Below, in pieces: positions 48,537-58,543 of a stretch of DNA of 64,000 nucleotides (position 1 is its first letter; each line of letters begins with the position of its first letter). Location of the stretch: contig CAISEB010000030.1 in assembly GCA_903884235.1 (NCBI GenBank), positions 1-64,000 on the forward strand, in the 5' to 3' direction. The position numbers and the translations under genes were made by a program. This stretch comes from an uncultured Pseudomonadota bacterium. Its GTDB lineage: Bacteria; Pseudomonadota; Gammaproteobacteria; Steroidobacterales; Steroidobacteraceae. A model generated the notes under the pieces. That model was not told the origin of the DNA, ran no database searches, and saw only the letters and a list, made by a program, of their open reading frames with translations.

Positions 48537-49583
48537 GTGTCAGAGTCGATTGCCGCCCCGTCCCCGATCGCAACCGAGGTCGTCATCATCGGAGCGGGCC
48601 CCTGCGGGCTGTTCCAGGTCTTCGAGCTCGGGCTGCTCGGCATCAAGGCGCACCTGGTCGATTCGCTGAAGGCACCGGGTGGGCAGTGCACGGAGCTCTA
48701 TCCCGACAAGCCCATCTACGACATCCCGGCGCTGCCCATCTGCGGTGCCCAGGAGCTCGTCGACCGGTTGCAGGAGCAGATCCGCCCGTTCGGTGCCGTG
48801 CAGCACCTCGGCGAGGAGGTGCTCGAACTGGCGCGCAGCGAGGGCGGACGCCGGTTCCGGGTCGGCACCTCCGCCGGGACGGTGTTCGATGCCGGCGCCG
48901 TGGTCATTGCCGGCGGCGTCGGCTCGTTCCAGCCGCGGCGGCTCGTCGCCGACGGCGCCGAACCCTACGAGGGCCGGTCGATCCACTACCGCGTGCGCAA
49001 GGCCGAGGATTTCCACGGCCAGCGCCTCGTGATCTGCGGCGGCGGCGATTCCGCGCTCGACTGGGCGCTCGCGCTCGCGGAGCGGGCGACGGTCACGCTC
49101 GTGCATCGCCGCGCGGATTTCCGTGCCGCGCCGGCTTCGGTCGCGCGCATGCGCGAGCTCGAGGCGGCCGGCCGCCTCGTGTTCCACGAGGCGCTGGTGC
49201 AGCGCGTCCTCGGGGACGGATCGACGCTGCAGGGCCTGGAGCTCAAGGGCGGCGATGGATCCTTGCTCGAAGTCGCCTGCGACCAGGTGCTCGCGTTCTA
49301 CGGCCTGCACCCGAAGCTCGGTCCGATCGCCGAATGGGGGCTCGAGCTCGAGCGCAAGGCGCTCAAGGTCGACACCGAGAAGTTCCAGACCAGCGAACCG
49401 GGCATCTTCGCCGTGGGCGACATCAATACCTACCCCGGCAAGAAGAAGCTGATCCTCTCGGGCTTCCACGAGGCTGCGCTCGCCGCGTTCGGCGTGCAGG
49501 CGTGGCTGTATCCGGAGAAGAAGCAGTTCCTGCAGTACACTACGACCAGCCCGGTGATGCAGAAGCGCCTCGGCGTCTCCTGA
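48537..49583 (+). CDS. Ferredoxin-NADP+ reductase, thioredoxin-reductase-like
   Basis: 348 aa, GTG start. FAD motif IIGAGPCGLFQVFELGLLG (near residue 17), NADP motif ICGGGDSALDWALALAE (near 165), and GDINTYPGKKKLILSGFHEA near the C-terminus. The redox CxxC of thioredoxin reductases is absent (GGQCTELYPDKPIYDIP instead), which is the mark of the TrxR-like FNR group (YumC type). It shuttles electrons between NADPH and ferredoxin or flavodoxin. Confidence 0.93.
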   Translation: MSESIAAPSPIATEVVIIGAGPCGLFQVFELGLLGIKAHLVDSLKAPGGQCTELYPDKPIYDIPALPICGAQELVDRLQEQIRPFGAVQHLGEEVLELARSEGGRRFRVGTSAGTVFDAGAVVIAGGVGSFQPRRLVADGAEPYEGRSIHYRVRKAEDFHGQRLVICGGGDSALDWALALAERATVTLVHRRADFRAAPASVARMRELEAAGRLVFHEALVQRVLGDGSTLQGLELKGGDGSLLEVACDQVLAFYGLHPKLGPIAEWGLELERKALKVDTEKFQTSEPGIFAVGDINTYPGKKKLILSGFHEAALAAFGVQAWLYPEKKQFLQYTTTSPVMQKRLGVS

Positions 49584-49597
49584 TCTCGCCCGACCAC

Positions 49598-49615
49598 GGC
49601 CGGCCCCTTCCGGCC
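49598..49615 (+). terminator. Short hairpin between FNR and tesB
   Basis: GGCCGG, loop CCCCTT, CCGGCC. A 6-bp stem in the 42-base gap between two co-directional genes; no T-run. It could be an attenuating or processing hairpin. Confidence 0.25.
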
Positions 49616-49625
49616 AGGAAAGCGC

Positions 49626-50528
49626 ATGGACCAACGCCTCGCAGACGTGCTTTCGGTGCTCGAGCTCGAGCAGCTCGAAGTCAACCTGTTTCGCGGCGAG
49701 AGCCGCGACATCGGCAGTCCACAGGTGTACGGCGGCCAGGTTCTCGGCCAGGCGCTGAGCGCGGCGTACCGCACCATCGACGGGCGTGAATGCCATTCAC
49801 TGCATGCGTACTTCCTGCGGCGCGGCGACTTCAATGCGCCGATCATCTACCAGGTCGACCGCAGCCGCGACGGTCACGGTTTCTCGAGCCGGCGCGTCGT
49901 CGCCATCCAGCACGGCGAGCAGATCTTCCACATGTCCTGCTCGTTCCAGGTCCCGGAGCCCGGGCTCGATCACGAGGCGCCCATGCCGGATGCGCCACCG
50001 CCGGAGTCGCTCGGCAACTTCGAGTCGTACGCCGACGAGATCCTGATGGACCTGCCCGAGAAGGTGCGGCCGTTCTTCCAGCATCGTCGGCCGTTCGAGA
50101 TGCGCCCGGTCCAGCTGCGCAACTACGTGAACCCCGTCCAGGAACAGCCGTACCGCCAGGTCTGGTTCCGCGCGGTCGACCGGATCCCGTCCGACGACCA
50201 GCGCCTGCACCGCTGCCTGCTCGCGTACGTCTCCGACTACAACATCCTCGAGACGTCGACCCTGCCGCACGGGCGATCATTCCTGCACGTGCAGATGGCG
50301 AGCATCGACCACGCGATGTGGTTCCATCGCCCGTTCCGCGCCGATGAATGGCTGCTGTACGTCGTCGACAGCCCGTCGGCGTCCGGCGCGCGCGGCTTTG
50401 CGCGCGGCAGCATCTATACGCGCGACGGGCGACTCGTGGCGAGCGCGGCCCAGGAAGGCCTGATCCGGCCGCGCGGGCCGGGCCCGGTGGTCGTGCCACC
50501 GGTGCCACCGGCGACGCCGGCGGGCTGA
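49626..50528 (+). CDS. tesB: Acyl-CoA thioesterase II
   Basis: Hydrolyses medium- and long-chain acyl-CoA. 300 aa, double hot-dog fold. Recognisable tracts: QVYGGQVLGQALSAAYRT, SLHAYFLRRGD, the catalytic-region SIDHAMWFHRPFRADEWLLY and SAAQEGLIR near the end. An AGGAAAG site precedes ATG 49626. It is convergent with the DUF748 gene (90 bases). Confidence 0.95.
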   Translation: MDQRLADVLSVLELEQLEVNLFRGESRDIGSPQVYGGQVLGQALSAAYRTIDGRECHSLHAYFLRRGDFNAPIIYQVDRSRDGHGFSSRRVVAIQHGEQIFHMSCSFQVPEPGLDHEAPMPDAPPPESLGNFESYADEILMDLPEKVRPFFQHRRPFEMRPVQLRNYVNPVQEQPYRQVWFRAVDRIPSDDQRLHRCLLAYVSDYNILETSTLPHGRSFLHVQMASIDHAMWFHRPFRADEWLLYVVDSPSASGARGFARGSIYTRDGRLVASAAQEGLIRPRGPGPVVVPPVPPATPAG

Positions 50529-50618
50529 GCCGACGCCCTCAGGGCGCCCGGGCTCGCCGTTCGAATCGCCCGAACTCGACCCGCTGTTCGCGCGGCGTCA
50601 CCCACGGCCGGGCGTGCA

Positions 50619-53498
50619 TCAGTGCAGCGCGAGCTTCAGCTTGACGTGCGCGCCATCGACCTGCTGCTGCGGCGCCTTGACCATGAAGACGCGGGCCGGG
50701 TCGATGCCGGTGCCTTCCAGCAGCGCGGACTGGATCGCCGCTGCCCGCGCTGCGGCGAGCTCGTCGAGCTCGCGCGGGCCGACCGTGACCCGGGCCCGCA
50801 GTTCGGATTCGAGCCAGCCGATCGCGCTCGCGGTCGCGGCGTCTGCCGGCGTTCCCTTGGGTGGTACAGGGACCGCCGCCTTGTGGCCGAAGCTCGCGGC
50901 ATAGGCGTCCTCGAGCAGCGCGCGATAGGATGCCGGCGCCGCGCGCACCCGGGCGAGCGCGCCTGAGTCCGCGGTGTCGGGCTTGACGCGCTCGGCGGCG
51001 CGCGTCGCGAGGTCGGCCTCGAACTTCGCATTCGCGAGCGCCGGCGTGTCGAAGTCCGCGGCGACGCCCATCGGCACGTCCACGCTGAGGCCCGGACGCG
51101 CCTCCAGCGCCTTGACGAGCGCGGCGACGCGGGTGCGCGTCGCCGCGTCGAGCGTGGCATCGCCGGCGGGGAATTCGACGTACTCCATCTCCGCGCCACC
51201 GCCGAACAGCGAGCCGAGCAGCCGGAACGGGGAGGTCACCGCCTTCTCGAGCAGGTTCACGACCACCTTCCAGACCACCTTGCCGATGCGGAAGTCCGGA
51301 TCGTCGAGGCTTCCCTGCAACGGCAGGTCGAGGTCGATCACGCCGTCCTTGTCCTTCAGCAGCGCGATCGCAAGCTTCACCGGGAGGTGGGTCGCGTCCG
51401 TGCTGTCGACGTGCTGCCCGAGCGTCAGCTGGTCGACCACGATGTGGTGATTGGCGTCGATCTTGCGATTGACGACGTGGTAGTCGAGATCGGCGGACAT
51501 CTTCCCCTTGTCGATCCAGTAGCCGGCGAACTTGCCCAAGTACGGCGACATGCCCGTGAGCTCGAGGTTCTTGAAGCTCATCTGGACGTTGGCATAGCTG
51601 GTGGCCGCGAGCGCATTGATCTCTCCGGCGATGTGCACCGGCGCGTAGCGGTCGACCTTGCCGTCGAGGGCGATGGTCGCGCGGCTGCCCGGCTTCGAGG
51701 ACACGCCGCTGATCGTGCCGCGCAGGTCGAGGATGCCGGTGGCGAACCGCGGCGTCACCGAGTAGTCCGCGAAGTTCATCGAGCCGCCCTCGACGCGCAC
51801 CACACCGACCTGCGCCGGCACCACTGGCGTGGCGGGAGGCTCCGCGCCGGCGACCGGCGTCACGGCCGGATCCGGGCCCGCCCCGTGCAGCACGACGCTG
51901 AGGTTGGTCTTGCCGTTCGAGCCGATGATCACGCGTGCGTAGGGCTGCCGCGCCACGATCTCGCGGATGCGCACGGAGGTCGGATTGGCGGTCGCGTGCA
52001 GGCCGGCGAACTGCAGGCTCGACCACTTCACGAAGTCTTCCTCGAGCGCGTCGTCAGTCGTGCGCAGGGCATCGATCGCGCCATCGCCGTCGACGACGAC
52101 GCTGCCATTCGCGCCGAGGTCGGTCGTTCCCTTGAAGCTCATGCTGCCGCTGCGCAGCTTCAGCGCGGCCTTGCCCTCGATGTACGGCTGCAGTGCCAGG
52201 AGCGGCAGCGTCGTGACGCCGAGGTCGAGGTGGCCTGTCAGCGGCTGCAGCGCGAGCTTGCCGTCGATGGCGAGGTGCCCGGAGTCATTGACCGTGGCGG
52301 TGGCGGCGACCGAGAAGGGCGCCGGCGCCGGGATCGCGAAGCCGCCCACGGTCACGTCCAGCGGGGCGAGGTGCAGCGTTGCCGGGTGGCGCGGGCCGCG
52401 GTCCGCGAGCGAGATGTCCGCGCCCGCGACCTCGACCTGCGGCAGCGCCACCTGCCACGCCTTCGGTTGCGGCGCCGTCGGGTCGGCCGGGTCCTCCGGC
52501 AGCGGCACGTACAGGCGTGCGAGGTTCACGGTGCCATTGCGCTCGAGCCAGGCGTTGACCCGGGCGCCTTCGATCCGCAGCTTGCCGACCTGGGTCCGGG
52601 CCGCGAGGAAGTCGACGTGCGCGTCGAGCACCTGGACCTGCGGGATTTCCACCCACGTGTCCTTCTCGCCGGGCGCGCGCAGGCCGAGGTCGTGCAGCGT
52701 CAGGTCCGCGAAGTCGAGCGTGAGGCCGGGCGTGTCGCCCCGCAGCGCGTAGTCGTAGCGACCGTTCACGTCGAGCGTGCCGTGCGGCACGTCGAGCGGC
52801 AGCAGGTTCGGTCCCGCGTCGGCGATGGATTGCGCCCGGAAGTTGCCGATGTGCAACTCCCCGGCCGACACCACCGGGTCGAGCCCGAACGTGCCGCTGA
52901 AGGCGAACGTCGCGTCGAGCTTCGAGCGGGCGGTCACGCGATACACGTTCGCCGGGCTGCGCGTGTAGAAGTCGTCGAGCTCGAGGTTGAAGGCGGTGAC
53001 CGAGACCTGCAATGGATTCAGGCGATTGAGGTCGGCGAATTCGGCATCGCCGCGGGTGACGCGCAGCGAGTCGATCCACAGCTTCGGCATCGGCGAGTTC
53101 GGATCGCTCGGCGGAACGAGGTCCATGACGTTGAGGCCGCCGCCACGGCGCTCGATGAGCCGCACGTGCGGATCCTCGAGCGTGATGTAGGCGAATTCGA
53201 CGCCACCGCGCAGCGCCGATCGCGCCCGCACGTCGGCCACGAGCCGGGCAAAGCCGAACAGCCTCTGGCCGTCGGCATCGGCGACCGCGAAGCCATCGGC
53301 CTCGAGGTGCAGCGTGAATGGATTGAAGTGCACCGCGCCGATCTCGACGTGGCGCCGATGCTTGACCTCGAGGTACTCGTGCAGTCCCCGGATCACGAGC
53401 TTCGGCACCAGCCAGAACCCGGCGAGCGCATACAGCGCCGCGAGCGCGCCAAGGGCGATCCAGAGCTTGCGCGACAGGAATCGGTTCGGCATCGGCAT
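50619..53498 (-). CDS. DUF748/AsmA-like envelope protein
   Basis: 959 aa. A single N-terminal membrane helix (about 10-32), then a very long periplasmic beta-rich region with repeated short strands typical of AsmA-like/DUF748 proteins (for example HVEIGAVHFNPFTLHLEADG near residue 50 and GVIDLDLPLQGSLDDPDF near 720). Such proteins are thought to bridge the periplasm and help lipid transport. GGAGG sits 7 bases before ATG 53498, which overlaps the GNAT stop. The C-terminal 200 residues are helical and charged. Confidence 0.85.
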   Translation of the reverse strand: MPMPNRFLSRKLWIALGALAALYALAGFWLVPKLVIRGLHEYLEVKHRRHVEIGAVHFNPFTLHLEADGFAVADADGQRLFGFARLVADVRARSALRGGVEFAYITLEDPHVRLIERRGGGLNVMDLVPPSDPNSPMPKLWIDSLRVTRGDAEFADLNRLNPLQVSVTAFNLELDDFYTRSPANVYRVTARSKLDATFAFSGTFGLDPVVSAGELHIGNFRAQSIADAGPNLLPLDVPHGTLDVNGRYDYALRGDTPGLTLDFADLTLHDLGLRAPGEKDTWVEIPQVQVLDAHVDFLAARTQVGKLRIEGARVNAWLERNGTVNLARLYVPLPEDPADPTAPQPKAWQVALPQVEVAGADISLADRGPRHPATLHLAPLDVTVGGFAIPAPAPFSVAATATVNDSGHLAIDGKLALQPLTGHLDLGVTTLPLLALQPYIEGKAALKLRSGSMSFKGTTDLGANGSVVVDGDGAIDALRTTDDALEEDFVKWSSLQFAGLHATANPTSVRIREIVARQPYARVIIGSNGKTNLSVVLHGAGPDPAVTPVAGAEPPATPVVPAQVGVVRVEGGSMNFADYSVTPRFATGILDLRGTISGVSSKPGSRATIALDGKVDRYAPVHIAGEINALAATSYANVQMSFKNLELTGMSPYLGKFAGYWIDKGKMSADLDYHVVNRKIDANHHIVVDQLTLGQHVDSTDATHLPVKLAIALLKDKDGVIDLDLPLQGSLDDPDFRIGKVVWKVVVNLLEKAVTSPFRLLGSLFGGGAEMEYVEFPAGDATLDAATRTRVAALVKALEARPGLSVDVPMGVAADFDTPALANAKFEADLATRAAERVKPDTADSGALARVRAAPASYRALLEDAYAASFGHKAAVPVPPKGTPADAATASAIGWLESELRARVTVGPRELDELAAARAAAIQSALLEGTGIDPARVFMVKAPQQQVDGAHVKLKLALH

Positions 53499-54100
53499 CA
53501 CTCGTCCTCCCCGCGCATGATCGTGCGCCGCGCGCCACGGCGCAAGGCGGGCAGCCGCAGCCAGCCCGCGCGCTCGATCGCATAGCGGTGGCAGTCCCAG
53601 CTGCGGCCGAGGGCGCGGACGTGCCGGCGCGTCAGGCCCTCCCAGCGCAGACCGGCATTTTCCAGCACCCGCCGCGACCGCTCGTTCTCGATCGCGACGA
53701 TGGCGGAGATCCGTCGCAGCCTGAGCGAGCCGAAGCCGAGCTCGACCAGGGCGCGCGCAACCTCCGTCCCGTAGCCGTGCCCCCAGTGGCGCCGCGCGAG
53801 CATGTAGCCGAGGTCGGCGTCTCGCGGGCCGGTGAGGGCGAGATCGCACGCGCCGATCAGCCGCCCGCTGCGGCGCACGACGACGGCGAGTTCCCAGGTG
53901 CGCCGCGGGTTGCGCGGCGCACGCCCGGCGCGGCGTGCCGCATCGAGCGCACGCGACTCGAGGGGCGCATGCTCGCGCACCCGCGGGTCCGCCACGAGCG
54001 CCTCGAGCGCGGGCACGTCCTCGACGAGGAATTCGCGAACCAGCAGACGCGGGGTCAGGATCGGCAGCATGGGCGTGGCCCGAACGGATGCCCGTGCCAT
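53498..54100 (-). CDS. RimJ/RimL-type GNAT acetyltransferase
   Basis: 200 aa. LTPRLLVREFLVEDVPAL and RRHWGHGYGTEVARALVELGF (acetyl-CoA loop) followed by ENERSRRVLENAGLRWEG are classic for the RimJ/L group, which acetylates N-terminal amines of ribosomal or other proteins. Start taken as ATG 54100, 2 bases after the upstream stop; ATG 54070 is an alternative. It overlaps the DUF748 start. Target unknown. Confidence 0.88.
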   Translation of the reverse strand: MARASVRATPMLPILTPRLLVREFLVEDVPALEALVADPRVREHAPLESRALDAARRAGRAPRNPRRTWELAVVVRRSGRLIGACDLALTGPRDADLGYMLARRHWGHGYGTEVARALVELGFGSLRLRRISAIVAIENERSRRVLENAGLRWEGLTRRHVRALGRSWDCHRYAIERAGWLRLPALRRGARRTIMRGEDE

Positions 54101-54102
54101 GT

Positions 54103-55542
54103 TCAGCGCAGGACCTTGCCGGGATTCATGGTGCCGGCCGGGTCGATGGCCGCCTTGATGCGGCGCATCAGCGCGAGCGCGACCGGATCCTCGTAACGCT
54201 CGAGTTCCGCGACCTTGAGCCGGCCGACGCCGTGCTCGGCGCTGAAGCTGCCGCCCAGCTCCGCGACCAGGTCGTGGATCGCCCGGGTCACGGTGTCCTT
54301 CAGGCCGAGGAAGGCCGCTTCCTCGGCCGATCCCTTGGTCACGCCCGCCGGTGGGCTCAGGTTGTAGTGCAGGTTGCCGTCGCCCACGTGTCCGTAGCCG
54401 ATGATGCGCGCGCCGGGCGCGATGCGATCGAGGAGCGCGGTGCTGCGCGTGACGAATTCCGACAGTCGCGCGACGGGCAGCGACACGTCGTGCTTGATCG
54501 AGGCGCCGGCGCGGGTCTGCGCCTCGGGTACGTGTTCGCGCAGGAACCAGAACGTATCGCGCTGCAGGCCCGACTGCGCTACCGCGGCGTCGCGGATACG
54601 GCCCGCCTCCGCCTCGGCCTGCAGGAAGCTCGAGAACCGCTCGCCCAGGTCGCCGATCGCCGCCGGCATGGCGAGCTCGACGAGCGCGAGCGCAGGTTCC
54701 GAGGCCGCGAGCGGCGAGGTGGCACCCGGCACGTGCTCGAGCGCGAGTCGCACGGCGACACCAGGAAGGTACTCGAAGCCCTCGACGAGGTCCCCGAACG
54801 CATCGCGCACCCGTCCGAGCAGCGCGACGGCGGCAGCGATGTCCTCGAGCGCGACGATCGCCGTGGCGTAGTCGGCCGGTTGCGGGAAGACCTTGAGCGC
54901 GCAGGCGGTGATCACGCCGAGCGTGCCTTCGGCGCCGAGGAACAGCTGCTTCACGTCATAGCCGGTGTTGTCCTTGCGCAGCACGCGCAGCTGGTCGAGC
55001 ACCTGCCCGTCCGGCAGCACCACCTCGAGGCCGAGCACGAGGTCGCGCATCATCCCGTAGCGGAGCACCGAGGTGCCCCCGGCGTTGGTCGAGAGATTGC
55101 CGCCCACCTGGCAGGTGCCTTCCGAGCCGAGCGACAGCGGGAACCGGCGTCCGTGCGCCTGGGCCGCCGCGTGCACCGCCGCGAGCGTGCAGCCGGCCTC
55201 GGCGATCAGCGTGCCGCCCGCCGGGTCGACCGCGCGGATCCGCGCCAGGCGCTCGAGGCTGAGCACGACCTGGTTGCCGCTCTCGTCCGGCACGGCCCCG
55301 CCGCAGTAGCTCGTGTTGCCTCCATGGGGCACGACGCCGATGCCCGCGAGGGCGCACTGGCGCAGGACCCGCGCGACCTCGCCGACGGTCGCGGGGCGCG
55401 CGACCAGCGCGGTGCGGCCCACGTACAGCCGGCGATGGTCGGTCAGGTAGCGTGCGATGTCGGCCGGATCGGTGTGCGCGCCGGCGGGGCCCAGCTCGGC
55501 GACGAGCCCGGCGAGGGCGGCGGGGAGGGGTGCGGCGCTCAC
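54103..55542 (-). CDS. FAD-linked D-2-hydroxyacid dehydrogenase
   Basis: 479 aa. FAD_binding_4 domain with PHGGNTSYCGGAVP and GSEGTCQVGGNLSTNAGGT, then the FAD-oxidase C domain with metal-binding YGHVGDGNLHYN and EHGVGRLK. Close in design to GlcD, D-lactate dehydrogenase and D-2-hydroxyglutarate dehydrogenase; the exact substrate cannot be read from motifs. GTG 55542 is the only sensible start, although no clear ribosome site precedes it; 130 bases separate it from the photolyase gene. Confidence 0.88.
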   Translation of the reverse strand: MSAAPLPAALAGLVAELGPAGAHTDPADIARYLTDHRRLYVGRTALVARPATVGEVARVLRQCALAGIGVVPHGGNTSYCGGAVPDESGNQVVLSLERLARIRAVDPAGGTLIAEAGCTLAAVHAAAQAHGRRFPLSLGSEGTCQVGGNLSTNAGGTSVLRYGMMRDLVLGLEVVLPDGQVLDQLRVLRKDNTGYDVKQLFLGAEGTLGVITACALKVFPQPADYATAIVALEDIAAAVALLGRVRDAFGDLVEGFEYLPGVAVRLALEHVPGATSPLAASEPALALVELAMPAAIGDLGERFSSFLQAEAEAGRIRDAAVAQSGLQRDTFWFLREHVPEAQTRAGASIKHDVSLPVARLSEFVTRSTALLDRIAPGARIIGYGHVGDGNLHYNLSPPAGVTKGSAEEAAFLGLKDTVTRAIHDLVAELGGSFSAEHGVGRLKVAELERYEDPVALALMRRIKAAIDPAGTMNPGKVLR

Positions 55543-55672
55543 GGACGCGATCGCGGTCGGCGGGTGGGCTGGCTTTCGCGCGGCATCGGCAGGCCTCTTG
55601 AGGTCACGGGACGGTGCGGCGGCGAGGGTACCACCCCGGCGCGGGCGACGCGGCGCCGGGGCTGAGGCGGGC

Positions 55673-57193
55673 TCAGCGCGGCGCCGGCCGCCGGCGCGGG
55701 GCGTTGCCGGCCGGGGCAGGGGCATCGCCGCGCAGCCGCTGCCATGCCTCGAGGGCGCGCACGCGGCTGCCCGCCAGGTCCACGACCGGATCCGGGTACT
55801 CGCGCCCGAGCACGACACCGGCCGCCGCGAGCACCGGCGGCGGGGCGGCGTACGGCCGGTGCAGCCACTCGTCCGGCAGCCGCGCGAGTTCGGGCAGCCA
55901 GCGGCGCAGGTAGGCCCGGGCCGGATCGAAGCGCTCGCTCTGCAGCACCGGGTTGAACACCCGGTAGTAAGGCGCCGCGTCGGCGCCGCAGCCGGCGACC
56001 CACTGCCAGCCCATCGTGTTGCTGGCGAGGTCGGCGTCCACGAGCGTGTCGTGGAACCAGCGTGCGCCGTCAAGCCACGGCTGCTGCAGGTTCTTGACCA
56101 GGAACGATGCCGCGATCATCCGCACGCGGTTGTGCATCCAGCCCGTGTGCCACAGCTCGCGCATGCCCGCATCGACGATCGGAATGCCTGTCCGCGCGTG
56201 CTGCCAGGCGCCGAGCAGCGCCGGATCCGGGCGCCAATCGAAGCGTTCGTAGCGCGGATCCATCGGCCGCTCGGTCGTGTGCGGGAAGGCGTACAGCAGG
56301 TGGTGGCCGAACTCGCGCCAGCCGACCTCGCGCAGGAAGCTCTCCGTGCCGCGGCGCGCACCTTCGCGTTCGAGCACCGCGTGGCTCGCGACGAGCGCCT
56401 GGCGAGGCGATACCTCGCCGAAGTGCAGGTGGGGCGAGAGCCTGGACGTGCCGGTCAGGTCCGGACGGTCGCGCTGGTCGGCGTAGCCGGCGGCGTCCGC
56501 GTCGAGGAAATCGGCGAGCCGCGCGAGCGCGCCCGCCTCGCCCGGCGTCCACTGCGCCGCGAACCCGGCGTCCCAGCGGATGCGGGGCAGGAGGCCGAGT
56601 GCGTCGAGCGGCACTCCCTGCGCCTTGCGGGTTGCCGCCGGCACGGCGGACGGTGCCGGCAGTGGCGCGGCCACCTCCGCGAGGCGCCCCGCAAGGGCGC
56701 GCCAGAACGGCGTGAACACCCTGAACGGCTCGCCCGAACCGTTGCGGACCGTCCACGGCTCGAACAGCAGGTTGCCGGCGTGGCTCGTGGCCTCGAGGCC
56801 CGCCTCTCGCAGCGCCGCCTTGATCGCGGTGTCGCGTGCGGTCAGTGCCGGCTCGTACGTTCGGTTCCAGTGCACCGCGCGGGCGCCGGTCGCGCGCGCG
56901 ACGTCCAGCAGCGCGGCGAGCGTCGGGCCGCGGGCGAGCACGAGCTCCCCGCCGCGCTCCTTCAGCGCGGCATCGAGCGTGGCGAGACTGTGGTGCAGCC
57001 ACCATCGGCTGGCGCCGCCCGGCTGCCACGGCGCCTCCTCGTCGGGGGCGTGGACGTACAGCGCGACCACGCGCCCGCCGCCCGCGAGCGCGGCGACGAG
57101 CGCCGGATGATCGGCCAGGCGCAGGTCCCGTCGGAACCAGACGATCGAGGTGTGCAGGGGCGTCTCCGGTCGGCGCACCGCGGGGCGCGCCAC
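55673..57193 (-). CDS. phrB: Deoxyribodipyrimidine photolyase
   Basis: Light-driven repair of cyclobutane pyrimidine dimers; about 506 aa. N-terminal antenna domain (VWFRRDLRLADHPAL), FAD-binding region with TSRLSPHLHFGEVSPRQ, WMHNRVRMIAASFLVK and NTMGWQWVAGCGADAAPYYR. The C-terminus is Pro/Arg-rich. No ATG lies in frame near the start: GTG 57193 (8 bases behind the htpX stop) is my choice, GTG 57178 the alternative, and a CTG at about 57154 has the better GGAG spacing. Confidence 0.92.
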   Translation of the reverse strand: MARPAVRRPETPLHTSIVWFRRDLRLADHPALVAALAGGGRVVALYVHAPDEEAPWQPGGASRWWLHHSLATLDAALKERGGELVLARGPTLAALLDVARATGARAVHWNRTYEPALTARDTAIKAALREAGLEATSHAGNLLFEPWTVRNGSGEPFRVFTPFWRALAGRLAEVAAPLPAPSAVPAATRKAQGVPLDALGLLPRIRWDAGFAAQWTPGEAGALARLADFLDADAAGYADQRDRPDLTGTSRLSPHLHFGEVSPRQALVASHAVLEREGARRGTESFLREVGWREFGHHLLYAFPHTTERPMDPRYERFDWRPDPALLGAWQHARTGIPIVDAGMRELWHTGWMHNRVRMIAASFLVKNLQQPWLDGARWFHDTLVDADLASNTMGWQWVAGCGADAAPYYRVFNPVLQSERFDPARAYLRRWLPELARLPDEWLHRPYAAPPPVLAAAGVVLGREYPDPVVDLAGSRVRALEAWQRLRGDAPAPAGNAPRRRPAPR

Positions 57194-57201
57194 CGTCGTG
57201 G

Positions 57202-58092
57202 TCAGGTGATCGCGCGCAGCGCCGCGATGCGCTCGTCGAGCGGCGGGTGGCTCATGAACAGCCGGCGCAGGCCGCCGGCGCGATCGCCGCCGGCGATGCC
57301 GAAGGCCGCCATGCTCTGCGGCAGCTCGCCGGTCTCGATGCGCTTCAGCTCCTCGAGCGCCGCGATCATCGAGCCGCGGCCCGCGAGGTGCGCGCCGCCG
57401 GCGTCCGCGCGGAACTCGCGACGTCGCGAGAACCACATGACGATCATCGAGCCGAGCAGGGTCAGGACGAGTTCCGCGATCCACGTCGTGACCCAGTAGC
57501 CGATGCCGGGGCCGCGATATTCCTGGTCGTCGCTGCGCAGCACGTAGCGGTCGACGAGGTTGCCGACGATGCGCGACAGCACGAACACGAACGCGTTGAT
57601 GACGCCCTGCAGCAGGGTCATGGTGATCATGTCGCCATTGGCGACGTGGGTGACCTCGTGGCCGAGCACAGCCTCGACCTGACTGCGATTCATCTGCGCG
57701 AGCAGGCCCGTGCTCACCGCGACGAGCGCATGGTCGCGCCGCGCGCCGGTGGCGAAGGCGTTCGGCGCCGGCGAGTCGAAGATGCCGACCTCGGGCATGC
57801 CGATGTTGGCGGTCGTGGCGAGGCGCTGCACGGTGCTCACGAGCCAGGCCTCGCGCTCGTCGCGCGGCGCCTGGATGACCTCGACGCCCATCAGGCGCTT
57901 CGCGCTCCACTTGGAGATCGCCAGCGAGAAGAACGCGCCGGCGAACCCGAACACGAGCCCGAAGGCGATCAGCGAGCCGTACTCGATGCCGGCGCGGCTC
58001 AGCCACGGGCCGACGCCGAGGATGGACAGAGTGATCGAGGCGAGCAGGACCACCGCGAGGTTGGTGGCGATCAGCAGCAGCACGCGAAGCAT
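57202..58092 (-). CDS. htpX: Membrane metalloprotease HtpX
   Basis: 296 aa, like E. coli HtpX. Two N-terminal helices, zinc motif HEVTH (LGHEVTHVANGD, near residue 143), two more helices, and the third-ligand region REFRADAGGAHLAG. Inner-membrane quality-control protease acting with FtsH. GGAGG precedes ATG 58092. First gene of a long minus-strand run. Confidence 0.96.
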   Translation of the reverse strand: MLRVLLLIATNLAVVLLASITLSILGVGPWLSRAGIEYGSLIAFGLVFGFAGAFFSLAISKWSAKRLMGVEVIQAPRDEREAWLVSTVQRLATTANIGMPEVGIFDSPAPNAFATGARRDHALVAVSTGLLAQMNRSQVEAVLGHEVTHVANGDMITMTLLQGVINAFVFVLSRIVGNLVDRYVLRSDDQEYRGPGIGYWVTTWIAELVLTLLGSMIVMWFSRRREFRADAGGAHLAGRGSMIAALEELKRIETGELPQSMAAFGIAGGDRAGGLRRLFMSHPPLDERIAALRAIT

Positions 58093-58236
58093 GGGGGCGG
58101 AACCTCCTCGGGCCGGGGACGGCCGTCGCGGCGGACGTGGGGGTCGGCCGGCGGCAATTCAAGGCGGCGGTTGACGGGCCCCGACGCGCCCCGCAGATTA
58201 TGCCGGAACCCGAGTTCGTGTTTTTGGAGCCAGGCG

Positions 58237-58542
58237 ATGCCCCCGGATGTGCCCGCACCGTCCTGGACGCTGCTCAGCAGCCACGGTCAGGTCCTCGCCT
58301 GCCTCGCCCGCGATCCCGATGCGCGGCTGCGCGACGTGGCGGCCGCCACCGGCCTCACGGAACGGGCCGTGCAGAAGATCGTCGGCGACCTCGAGGGCGC
58401 GGCACTCGTGACGCGCACGCGCGTCGGGCGCCGCAATCGCTACCGGCTGCACTGCGCGCGCACCATCGCCGTGCCGGCAGGCGCTGCCGTCGCGCTCGAC
58501 GCGCTGCTCGGCGTGCTGCTGCCGCCCGTCGGCAGCGCCTGA
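58237..58542 (+). CDS. Small winged-helix DNA-binding protein
   Basis: 101 aa; ATG 58237 with TTGGAG upstream. A single winged helix: LLSSHGQVLACLARDPDARL, recognition helix TERAVQKIVGDLEGAAL, wing TRTRVGRRNRYRL, then a short hydrophobic dimer-like tail. It resembles free-standing MarR/ArsR-like HTH proteins of unknown target. It ends 1 base from the convergent arnD and is divergent from htpX, which are candidate targets. Confidence 0.85.
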   Translation: MPPDVPAPSWTLLSSHGQVLACLARDPDARLRDVAAATGLTERAVQKIVGDLEGAALVTRTRVGRRNRYRLHCARTIAVPAGAAVALDALLGVLLPPVGSA

Positions 58543-58543
58543 C